Shown: positions 1-6,863 of the stretch, piece after piece | Layout: each line of letters begins with the position of its first letter | How positions within the stretch are numbered: the stretch's first letter is position 1 | NCBI GenBank assembly: GCA_050697275.1 | Contig: JBOGZI010000111.1 | Span: 1 to 14,873 of the forward strand | Length of the DNA: 14,873 bases | Source: JBOGZI01 sp050697275 | GTDB lineage: Bacteria; Actinomycetota; Thermoleophilia; Solirubrobacterales; 70-9 | Direction: 5' to 3' | Notes under the pieces: model-generated | What the model saw: only the letters and a program-made list of their open reading frames with translations | What the model was told of the DNA's origin: nothing | Databases searched by the model: none | Translations under genes and position numbers: made by a program

Positions 1-1237
1 GGCGCTCGCCATCCCGGCGAGCGCCGCGGCGGAGGATGGGAGCATCGAGTCAGCGAAGCGGGAGAACGATGAGGCCAGGGCACTGGTCGACCAGGCCGTC
101 GACGCGTCCGAGTCCGGCGACCGGGAACGGGGCTATGAGCTGGCGCGGACCGCCTACCTGGACCACTTCGAGAAGGTCGAGATCCCGCTGAGGCTGCGCG
201 ACCCGAACCTCGTGCTCGATCTCGAGTTCGAGTTCGCCAAGCTGCGCGACGGGATCCGGGGCGGGGAGCCGATCGGCGAGATCAAGGAAACCGAGGGGGC
301 GGTACGCGCGGGACTGGACGACGTCGAGCGCGAGCTCTCGGATCCGGGGGTAGCCGCGCCGGCGGTGGCGCTCGGGTTCTCCTTCAGCATCCTCTTTCGG
401 GAGGGCCTCGAGGCGGTGCTGCTGATCGCGGTGCTGCTCGGCTCGCTGGAGGCGGCGCGCGCCTCGAGCTACCGCCGGCCCCTGGCCTGGGGAGCCGCGG
501 CGGCGGTCGGGGCCACCGCGGTCACCTTCGTGCTCGCCGCGACGCTGCTCGACATCGCTCCCGTGGACCGAGAGCTGCTCGAGGCGGGAACCGCACTGCT
601 GGCCGTCTTGGTCTTGTTCGCGGTCACCTTCTGGCTCGTCTCCCGGCTCGAGCAGAGACGCTGGATGGAGTTCATGCGCTCCCGAACCGCGGCGGCGGTG
701 GCGGCGGGAGGCGCGCTCGCCTTCGCAGGGCTGGGCTTCACCGCCGTCTACCGGGAGGGCTTCGAGACGGTGCTCTTCTACCAGGCCCTCATCCTCTACG
801 CGGACGGCCTCCTCCTCTGGGTCGGGCTGGGGGCGGCCGCAGCCGCGGCGGCGCTAGTCGGGCTCGCCTATGCAGTCTTCGCCCTCGGCAGGAAGCTGCC
901 TCTGCGGGCGATGCTGATCGCAGGAGCTTCGATTCTGCTGCTCCTCTCGGTCGCGTTCGCGGGCAACGCGGTACGTTCGCTGCAGGAGGCCGACGTGGTC
1001 GTCGCCACCCCGATCGAGGGCGACTGGGCGAGGCTCCCGATCTTCATCGCAGAGATGACCGGGATCCATCCGACCCGGGAGGGAATCGCGGTCCAGGCGG
1101 CGCTGCTGGCCGTCTACGCGGTGGGCGCGCTCTACGTCTTCTGGCTGAGGCCCGCGCGCCGGCGCCGGATGGCGCCGGGCGAGGCCGAACAGGCCGGGGC
1201 CGAGGAGCGGCCCGCGCGGGAAGGGGCGGCCGGGTGA
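1..1237 (+). CDS. FTR1-family high-affinity iron permease (5' end outside window)
   Basis: This is probably the channel subunit for iron uptake across the cytoplasmic membrane. The frame is open from base 2, so the true start lies upstream. The first visible residues (ALAIPASAAAED) look like the end of a signal peptide with an A-x-A cleavage site. An extracytoplasmic helical domain follows (about bases 30-350), with a Y-x-x-H-F-E-K-V-E segment typical of FTR1/EfeO-like extracellular regions. About seven hydrophobic segments come next. Both signature REXXE iron-binding motifs are present: REGLE at 398-412 in the first membrane segment and REGFE at 752-766 in the fourth. The C-terminus is a short Arg/Ala/Glu-rich cytoplasmic tail. 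The next gene starts inside the stop codon (GTGA overlap), so the two are probably translationally coupled. The family call is firm. Ferrous versus ferric substrate and the oxidase partner cannot be read from the sequence, and no EfeO or EfeB gene is visible downstream. Confidence 0.93.
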   Translation, partial: ALAIPASAAAEDGSIESAKRENDEARALVDQAVDASESGDRERGYELARTAYLDHFEKVEIPLRLRDPNLVLDLEFEFAKLRDGIRGGEPIGEIKETEGAVRAGLDDVERELSDPGVAAPAVALGFSFSILFREGLEAVLLIAVLLGSLEAARASSYRRPLAWGAAAAVGATAVTFVLAATLLDIAPVDRELLEAGTALLAVLVLFAVTFWLVSRLEQRRWMEFMRSRTAAAVAAGGALAFAGLGFTAVYREGFETVLFYQALILYADGLLLWVGLGAAAAAAALVGLAYAVFALGRKLPLRAMLIAGASILLLLSVAFAGNAVRSLQEADVVVATPIEGDWARLPIFIAEMTGIHPTREGIAVQAALLAVYAVGALYVFWLRPARRRRMAPGEAEQAGAEERPAREGAAG

Positions 1238-3369
1238 GCGCGATGACTCGGTCACCGCAGCCCTCCCTGCGGGTGGGGGTCGACGTCGGCGGGACCTTCA
1301 CCAAGGCGGTCGCCGTCGTCCCCCGCACGGGCGAGCTGCGCGCCTCGGCCGAGGTGCCAACAAGCCACGGCGCCGCCGACGGCGTCAGCGAGGGGGTGGC
1401 CGGCGCGCTTGCGGAGCTGCTCGGCGAGCTCGGCTCCGAACGGGACTTGATCGAGTACGTCACCTTCTCGACCACGCAGGCGATGAACGCGCTGCTGGAG
1501 GGGGACGTCTCCCGGGTGGGGGTCGTCGGGATCGGCGCCCCGCCGGACCTGCGCCGCGCGCGCCGGCGGACTCGGGTCGGCAGGATCGCCCTGGCGCCCG
1601 GGCGCGAGCTCCATACCGAGCATGTCTTCCTCGATGCGACCGGCGGCATCACGGTGCCCGAGGCGGATGAGGCCCTCGAACGGCTGGCGAAGCTGGGCTG
1701 CGAATCGATCGCCGCAAGCGGCGCCTTCGCGGTGGACGCGCCCGACCACGAGCTGCTGATCGCCGATCGCGCCAGGGCGCTCGGCATGCCGTCCTGCTGC
1801 GGTCATGAGCTGACCGGCGCCTACGGTCTCGAGACCCGGACCGTGAGCGCCGCGATCAACTCCGCGATCCTGCCGGTGGTGGAGCGAACCGCGGGGGTTG
1901 TCGAGCGGGCCCTCGTAGAGGCGGGAATCGACGTGCCGCTCCTGGTCCTGCGGGGGGACGGGGGCTCGATGAATGCGGGGTCCTTTCACCGGCGACCATC
2001 GTTCACCGTGGGCTCTGGCCCAGCGGCCGGCGTCGCGGCCGCCCTCCAGGCCCTGGGCGTCTCCGACGCGCTCGTGCTCGAATGCGGCGGCACCAGCTCC
2101 AATGTCTCCGTGATCAAGGGCGGCCGCCCCGCGCTGCGCTCGATCCGGGTGATGGGGCGGCCGACCGCGATCCGATCGGTCGATTCCTGGGTGGTCGGCG
2201 CCGCCGGCGGGAGCATGGCGCGGCTGGGACGACGGAGCGTGGCCGAAACCGGCCCGCGCAGCGCTCACATCGCCGGGCTGCCCTATGCCTGCTTCTCGAG
2301 CGCCGAGGAGCTTCGCGGCTGCGAGTTGGAGCTGCTGGCGCCGAGGGCCGGCGATCCGGAGGCCTACGCCGTGGTGCGCGCCCGCGATCGTCGCTTCGCG
2401 CTCACGGTCTCCTGCGCGGCCAACGCGCTCGGCCTCCCGGAGGCAGGCGAACATGCCGCGGGCGACCGCGAGGCAGCCTTGGCCGCGTTCTCGGCCCTCG
2501 GCGTCCGTCTGCGCCGGGATCCCGAGCAGGCGGCATCGGCGGTCCTCGAGGGGGCGGTCTCGAAGGTCGCGGATGCGGCCGCCGATGCGGCCCGCCGGCA
2601 TCGCCTCGGTCCCGAGGTCCCGCTGGTGGTGCTCGGTGGCGCGGCCAGCGCGCTCGCACGCCCGGTCTCCGAGCGGCTCTCCCGCCCTCTGCTCCGCCCA
2701 TCGCACCCCGAGGTGCTCTCGGCGATCGGCGCGGCGACGTCGCTGGTCAGGACCGAGGTATGCCGCGCCCCGCGCGGGGCCGAGGGCGACGCGGGTGAGG
2801 CGCGACGCCTGGAGATCGCACACGAGGCGGAGCGCGCCTGCGTCGGGGCGGGCGCCTCGCCGGCGTCAGTGTCGGTCGAGACCGCCTATGAGCCCGATCA
2901 GGGGGTCATCCGTGCCGTCGCGACCGGCGCGGTCGCGCTTGAGACCCAGTCCGCGCGGCGGCGTCCGGTCTCCGCGGAGCGTCAGCTCGGCGTCGCCGCC
3001 GAGACCCTCTCCCTGAGCAAGGAGAGCCTCGAGCTGGTGGCGGCGAGCGACTTCTACCGCGTCTACTCGGAGAACGGCTCGGGACGGGTCGCGGTGGTCG
3101 ACGCGCTGGGGGGCGTGGCGCGCTCGGAGGTCCGGGCCCGCGGCGTGCTGGCCGGCGAGGGCGGCGAGTTCCTCGAGCGGCTCCGCCGGACGGTTGACGA
3201 TGCCTCGATCAGCCTCGGGATCGCGGTCACGGTCCCCCGGGTGACCGTGGTCTGCGGCGCGAAGCTGCTCGATCTCTCCGACGCCCGCGACGCCGACGAG
3301 ATCGTCGCCGCCGCGGAGCGCGCCATGCGCGAGCATCGCGGCGAGGCGGTGGCGTTGGTGGCCCGCTGA
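1234..3369 (+). CDS. Divergent hydantoinase/oxoprolinase (HyuA)-like protein
   Basis: The 711-residue protein has the overall length and motif order of HyuA/5-oxoprolinase A subunits, which have an ASKHA-type ATPase fold: GVDVGGTFT near residues 15-23, STTQAMNALLEG near 80, GDGGS at 241-245, SGPAAG just after, GGTSSN at 285-290 and GAAGGSMARL at 322-331. Residues that usually contact nucleotide or metal are changed. The family's GGTFTD reads GGTFTK (Lys24), and DMGGTSTD reads ECGGTSSN (Glu283, Asn290). The last 200 residues or so, after the PSHPEVLSAIGAA segment, do not resemble any domain I recognise. No hyuB partner is adjacent. The GTG at 1234 overlaps the FTR1 stop and has AAGGGG 7 nt upstream; an ATG at 1243 is an alternative. 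Membership of the HyuA superfamily is well supported. Hydantoin or oxoproline hydrolysis is doubtful, and the position suggests a role connected with the iron permease. Confidence 0.8.
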   Translation: MSAMTRSPQPSLRVGVDVGGTFTKAVAVVPRTGELRASAEVPTSHGAADGVSEGVAGALAELLGELGSERDLIEYVTFSTTQAMNALLEGDVSRVGVVGIGAPPDLRRARRRTRVGRIALAPGRELHTEHVFLDATGGITVPEADEALERLAKLGCESIAASGAFAVDAPDHELLIADRARALGMPSCCGHELTGAYGLETRTVSAAINSAILPVVERTAGVVERALVEAGIDVPLLVLRGDGGSMNAGSFHRRPSFTVGSGPAAGVAAALQALGVSDALVLECGGTSSNVSVIKGGRPALRSIRVMGRPTAIRSVDSWVVGAAGGSMARLGRRSVAETGPRSAHIAGLPYACFSSAEELRGCELELLAPRAGDPEAYAVVRARDRRFALTVSCAANALGLPEAGEHAAGDREAALAAFSALGVRLRRDPEQAASAVLEGAVSKVADAAADAARRHRLGPEVPLVVLGGAASALARPVSERLSRPLLRPSHPEVLSAIGAATSLVRTEVCRAPRGAEGDAGEARRLEIAHEAERACVGAGASPASVSVETAYEPDQGVIRAVATGAVALETQSARRRPVSAERQLGVAAETLSLSKESLELVAASDFYRVYSENGSGRVAVVDALGGVARSEVRARGVLAGEGGEFLERLRRTVDDASISLGIAVTVPRVTVVCGAKLLDLSDARDADEIVAAAERAMREHRGEAVALVAR

Positions 3370-3857
3370 TGTCGCTCTACCGGGAGGCGGGGCGGCGCGG
3401 GACGACCGCCTTGCTCGGCGGGCTGCTGGCCGGCCTGCTGATCGGGGTCCTTGCCGGGTACCTGCTCGGATCGGCCGGGGGAGACGAGGAGGCATCGCTC
3501 GAGGATGCGGTCGAGCAGCTGCAGGAGGACGTAACTCCGGCACTCAGCGAGCTCGAGCTGGTGACGATCGAGTACAGCGAGGCCGTTCGGGGCGGCGAGG
3601 TGGTCGCGGAGACCGAATACGCGGCCAGCGTCGACCACGTCGAGCGTGCCCGCTCGACGTTCGAGGATGCCTCCGCCGAGTTGCGGACGCTCTCGCCGGA
3701 TCAGCTGGCGAGCGCCGAACAGGCGCTGGCTGAGCTGGCGACACTGGTCGAGCAGCGGGCGCCCGCCGGCGAGGTGAAGGCAACCGCCGGCCAAGCCGAC
3801 GCCGCGATCCGGGGGGCGGCGCGGATCACGACCTCCGCGCCCCCGGCGGGGGGCTAG
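3369..3857 (+). CDS. Membrane-anchored extracytoplasmic helical protein, FTR1-operon partner
   Basis: This is a 162-residue protein with a short basic N-terminus (YREAGRR), one strong transmembrane helix at about residues 13-34 (glycine/leucine-rich), then about 125 acidic, alanine-rich, predicted helical residues that should lie outside the membrane. It belongs to no family I can name with certainty. The soluble part has the same rhythm as the extracellular domain of the FTR1 protein two genes upstream: a Tyr-x-x-x-x-x-His-x-Glu helix, then a leucine-heptad helix, then a short E-x-x-x-x-x-x-A-x-A helix. I infer a helical bundle related to FTR1/imelysin-type extracellular domains. The ATG shares one base with the stop of the preceding gene (TGATG) and has no Shine-Dalgarno, so translation probably depends on reinitiation. 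It ends the trio, and a GC-rich inverted repeat follows the stop. Confidence 0.75.
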   Translation: MSLYREAGRRGTTALLGGLLAGLLIGVLAGYLLGSAGGDEEASLEDAVEQLQEDVTPALSELELVTIEYSEAVRGGEVVAETEYAASVDHVERARSTFEDASAELRTLSPDQLASAEQALAELATLVEQRAPAGEVKATAGQADAAIRGAARITTSAPPAGG

Positions 3858-3874
3858 CGGCCGCGCAGCGGCCG
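3858..3874 (+). terminator. GC-rich hairpin after the FTR1-HyuA operon
   Basis: CGGCCG at 3858-3863 and CGGCCG at 3869-3874 can pair around a 5-nt loop directly after the stop codon of the third gene. No T-tract follows, so it is at most a U-less terminator or transcript-end stabiliser. CGGCCG is self-complementary and common in such DNA, so support is weak. Confidence 0.35.
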
Positions 3875-3886
3875 TGCTGGGGGCGA

Positions 3887-3898
3887 GGCCTCGAGGCC
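3887..3898. promoter_or_regulatory. Perfect 12-bp palindrome upstream of surE
   Basis: GGCCTCGAGGCC is a perfect 12-bp palindrome ending 6 bp before the proposed surE -10 hexamer. It would occupy the spacer region of the promoter, a plausible place for a repressor operator. GC-rich palindromes of this size also occur by chance here, so function is conjectural. Confidence 0.25.
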
Positions 3899-3904
3899 CC
3901 CTCC

Positions 3905-3910
3905 TAGAAT
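3905..3910 (+). promoter_or_regulatory. -10 hexamer of surE-ligA, leaderless arrangement
   Basis: TAGAAT (matches TATAAT at 5 of 6) sits in a very GC-rich region with 7 nt between it and the GTG of surE. A sigma-70-type start would fall on or next to the GTG, giving a leaderless mRNA. No Shine-Dalgarno precedes the GTG, which agrees. No convincing -35 box was seen. Confidence 0.6.
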
Positions 3911-3917
3911 CGGTTGG

Positions 3918-4805
3918 GTGCGCGTCCTGATCACCAACGACGACGGCATCGCCGCGGGCGGCCTGCACGCGCTGCGGCGGGCGCTCGGCGCTCTCTCCGA
4001 CACCCGGGTCGAGGTGATCGCGCCAGACAGCAACCGCTCCGCGACCGCGCGCAGCATTACGACCCGCTCGCCGATCTGGGTGGAGGAAATCGAGTTCGAC
4101 GACGGAGGCCGGGGGTTCGCGACCGAGGGCACGCCCGTCGACTGCGTCCGCTTCGCGGACCTCGGCCTGCTCGGCGAGCGCCCGGAGCTGATCGTCTCGG
4201 GCATCAACCACGGCGCCAACCTGGGCGACGACATCACCTACTCGGGCACCGTCGCCGCCGCCCTGGAGGGGATCGTGCTGGGGATCCCGGCGATCGCGAT
4301 CTCGCAGCAGTCCGGCGCGCGCGAGATGGACTTCCGCTTCGGCCGCGAGTTCGACTTCTCGATCGCCGCGGCTTTCGCGGCGGAGCTGGTCCGGCGCCTC
4401 TCCGAGGACCCGCTGCCCGCCGACACCCTGCTCAACGTGAACTGCCCCGCGGGAGAGGCATCGGCGGTGGAGGTGACGCACCTGGGCAAGCGCCTCTACG
4501 ACGACGAGCTGAAGCTGGTCGAGGAGGACCCAGGCAGCGGGCGACGGCGCTACGAGATCTACGGCTTCGAGCCCTCCTTCGAGGACGAGGAGGGATCCGA
4601 CCTCTCGGCGATCGCCCGCGGCCGCATCTCGGTCACCCCGGTGCACTTCGACCTCACCCACAGGCCCGGCCTGGAGCGGCTTCGGGGCTGGGACCTCGAC
4701 TGGATGCTGGCGGAGGCGCGGAAGGCCCAGCCCGCCGCCGTCTCGCCGGCAGGCGCCAGCGCGGACCCGGACCCGGACCCGGACGATCCCTCCTCGCGAC
4801 GGTGA
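3918..4805 (+). CDS. surE: 5'/3'-nucleotidase SurE
   Basis: SurE is a metal-dependent phosphatase that dephosphorylates nucleoside 5'- and 3'-monophosphates in the cytoplasm and is often linked to stress survival and stationary phase. The hallmark N-terminus MRVLITNDDG is present, with metal ligands Asp8 and Asp9, Ser41 in the NRS motif and Asn97 in SGINHGANLGDDITYSGT. The GTG at 3918 is chosen because it places MRVLITNDDG exactly at the N-terminus, as in the family; a start four bases earlier belongs to another frame. At 295 residues it is longer than the usual 250 or so, owing to an acidic C-terminal tail with a Pro-Asp repeat. It overlaps ligA by 4 bp (GTGA), so both are expected on one transcript. 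Confidence 0.95.
   Translation: MRVLITNDDGIAAGGLHALRRALGALSDTRVEVIAPDSNRSATARSITTRSPIWVEEIEFDDGGRGFATEGTPVDCVRFADLGLLGERPELIVSGINHGANLGDDITYSGTVAAALEGIVLGIPAIAISQQSGAREMDFRFGREFDFSIAAAFAAELVRRLSEDPLPADTLLNVNCPAGEASAVEVTHLGKRLYDDELKLVEEDPGSGRRRYEIYGFEPSFEDEEGSDLSAIARGRISVTPVHFDLTHRPGLERLRGWDLDWMLAEARKAQPAAVSPAGASADPDPDPDDPSSRR
4762..4784 (+). repeat. Hexanucleotide tandem repeat CGGACC in the surE tail
   Basis: Three exact copies of CGGACC plus a fourth copy matching at five of six bases encode the alternating Pro-Asp tail of SurE. The unit length is a multiple of three, so copy-number change would alter the tail without breaking the frame. It lies about 20 bp before the ligA start. Confidence 0.8.
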
Positions 4806-6832
4806 GCGCGACCAAGGCGGTCCCGGCGAAGGCGGCGAAGCGGGCGGAGCGGCTCCGCTCGCAGATCGCCCATCACGACCACCGCTACTACGTCCTCGAC
4901 GACCCTGAGATCTCCGATCCCGAGTACGACGACCTGCTCCGGGAGCTGCGGGAGCTCGAGGAGAAGCACCCGGAGCTGCGCACCCCGGACTCGCCCACCC
5001 AGCGGGTGGGGGGCGAGCCGCTCGACAAGTTCGAGCGGGTCGAGCACCACGAGCCGATGCTTTCCCTGGCCAACGCCCGAGACGAGGACGAGCTCCGCGC
5101 CTGGGCGAAGCGAGTCGAGCGACAGCTCGAGCGCCTGGACATCGAGGGCCGCGAGATCCGCTACGTGACCGAGCCCAAGGTGGACGGACTGGCGATTTCG
5201 CTCACCTACGAGAACGGGACCCTGACCCGGGGCGCCACCCGCGGGGATGGCCGCATCGGCGAGGAGGTGACGCACAACCTCCGCACGATGAGGTCGATCC
5301 CTCTCTCGATCGACGACGCTCCCGAGCTGGTCGATGTGCGCGGCGAGATCTACCTGCCGCTGGAGGGGTTCGCTCGCATCAACGAGCAGCGTGCCCAGGA
5401 GGGCGAGCCGACCTTCGCCAATCCGCGCAACGCCGCGGCGGGGACGATCCGCCAGCTCGATCCGAGCATCGCCGCCTCTCGGCCGCTCTCGATCTGGTGC
5501 TACGGGGTCGGGGCACGCGAGGGGTGGGGCCCGGAGAGCCACAGCGAGGCGATCGACTGGCTGCGCGAGAAGGGCTTCAAGGTGAACCAGGACGTCGAGA
5601 TCCACCAGGGGATCGACGAGGTCGCCGCCCGCTGCCGCTGGTGGGAGGACCGCCGCGAGGCGCTCGACTTCGAAATCGACGGCGTGGTCGTCAAGGTGGA
5701 CGACCGCGGCCTGCAGCGCGAGCTCGGGGTCGCGGGCCGCGAGCCGCGCTGGGCGGTCGCCTGGAAGTTCGCGCCCAGCACCGCGACGACCAAGCTGAAG
5801 AAGATCGTCTGGAACGTGGGCAGGACCGGGCACCTCCTCCCCTTCGCGATGCTCGAGCCGGTGCACGTCTCGGGCGTCACGGTGAGCACCGCCACGCTGC
5901 ACAACGAGGAGGACCTGGAGCGCAAGGACGTGCGCGAGGGCGACGAGGTGGTGGTGATGCGGGCCGGAGACGTGATCCCGCAGGTGGTCTCCCCGATCAT
6001 CCAGCGGCGCAAGGGCAGGCGCCTGCGCAAGCCGAAGCCGCCGAGGGAGTGCCCACTGTGTGGCACTCCAACGATCAAACCCGCGGACTCGGTCTTCACG
6101 ATCTGCCCCAACCGCACCGGCTGCCCGGGCCAGCAGTTCCAGCACGTGAAGCACTTCCGCGGCGCCCTCGAGATCGAGGGGCTCGGAGAGAAGAACGCGT
6201 ACCGCTTCCTCCAGGAGGGCCTGATCTCCGACGCCGCCGACATCTACGACCTCACCGTGGAGCGGGTCGCGGCGCTTGAGGGCTTCGGCGAGGTCTCCGC
6301 CGAGAACCTGATCGAGGAGATCGAGGGCTCCAAGCGAAAGCCGTTCTCCCGGGTCCTCTACGCGCTCGGCATCCCGGGGATCGGCTTCGTCAACGCCGAG
6401 TCGCTCGCGGAGCACTTCGGCTCGATGGACGCGCTGCTCGCCGCCCAGCCGGAGGAGATCGAGCGGGCGGAGGGGATCGGCCCGATCCTCGCCGAGCAGA
6501 TCGCGGACGAGCTCTCGGAGGAGCGCACCCGCAAGCTGATCGACCGGCTGCGCAAGGCGGGCCTGCGGATGGAGCTGGACCCCTCCGAGCGCCGCAAGGA
6601 GGGCGGGCCGCTCGACGGCAAGACGCTGGTGCTGACCGGGACCCTGCCCGATCTGAGCCGGGAGGAGGCGACCAAGAGGATCCGGCGGGCCGGCGGGAAG
6701 GTGGTCAACTCGGTCTCCAAGAACACCGACTACTTGGTCGCCGGCGACAGCCCGGGCTCGAAGCTGGCCAAGGCCGAGGAGCTCGGCACCGAGGTCATCG
6801 ACGAGACCCGGCTCCGGAAGCTGCTCGCCTGA
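4802..6832 (+). CDS. ligA: NAD+-dependent DNA ligase LigA
   Basis: LigA seals nicks in duplex DNA during replication and repair using NAD+. At 676 residues it is a normal full-length LigA with domains in order: NAD-binding Ia domain with HHDHRYYVLDDPEISDPEYD (about 22-41), adenylation domain with the KVDG motif (nucleophile Lys126), OB fold, a Cys4 zinc finger (Cys417, Cys420, Cys435, Cys441), helix-hairpin-helix repeats (about 450-580, e.g. GLGEK, GIPGIGF, EGIGP) and a C-terminal BRCT domain from about residue 600. The GTG at 4802 overlaps the surE stop and gives an N-terminus of family-typical length. The same frame stays open back to 3914, but that extension is only the shadow of surE. There is no separate Shine-Dalgarno, so translational coupling to surE is likely. 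No sign of damage. Confidence 0.97.
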   Translation: MSATKAVPAKAAKRAERLRSQIAHHDHRYYVLDDPEISDPEYDDLLRELRELEEKHPELRTPDSPTQRVGGEPLDKFERVEHHEPMLSLANARDEDELRAWAKRVERQLERLDIEGREIRYVTEPKVDGLAISLTYENGTLTRGATRGDGRIGEEVTHNLRTMRSIPLSIDDAPELVDVRGEIYLPLEGFARINEQRAQEGEPTFANPRNAAAGTIRQLDPSIAASRPLSIWCYGVGAREGWGPESHSEAIDWLREKGFKVNQDVEIHQGIDEVAARCRWWEDRREALDFEIDGVVVKVDDRGLQRELGVAGREPRWAVAWKFAPSTATTKLKKIVWNVGRTGHLLPFAMLEPVHVSGVTVSTATLHNEEDLERKDVREGDEVVVMRAGDVIPQVVSPIIQRRKGRRLRKPKPPRECPLCGTPTIKPADSVFTICPNRTGCPGQQFQHVKHFRGALEIEGLGEKNAYRFLQEGLISDAADIYDLTVERVAALEGFGEVSAENLIEEIEGSKRKPFSRVLYALGIPGIGFVNAESLAEHFGSMDALLAAQPEEIERAEGIGPILAEQIADELSEERTRKLIDRLRKAGLRMELDPSERRKEGGPLDGKTLVLTGTLPDLSREEATKRIRRAGGKVVNSVSKNTDYLVAGDSPGSKLAKAEELGTEVIDETRLRKLLA

Positions 6833-6836
6833 AGCT

Positions 6837-6863
6837 GCTAGTCCCCCCGGAAGAAGGGCTAGC
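6837..6863. terminator. Imperfect hairpin between convergent ligA and dacB
   Basis: GCTAG at 6837-6841 and CCC at 6843-6845 can pair with GGG at 6856-6858 and CTAGC at 6859-6863, leaving one bulged T and a 10-nt loop. It spans the 26-bp gap between the convergent stops and includes the dacB stop codon. It could act on both strands, but no U-tract exists on either side. Confidence 0.35.

Noticed and set aside
1252..2823. 523-codon open frame antisense to the HyuA-like gene
   Set aside because: Arg/Gly/His-rich composition with no domain; a mirror of the GC-rich coding strand.
3914..4801. Upstream extension of the ligA frame through surE
   Set aside because: The extension is Arg/Gly-rich and has no homology pattern; SurE in the other frame has intact catalytic motifs, and the LigA N-terminus begins naturally at 4802.
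4559..6415. 618-codon open frame antisense to ligA
   Set aside because: Leu/Asp/His/Val-rich reverse shadow with no recognisable motif; ligA on the other strand is fully conserved.
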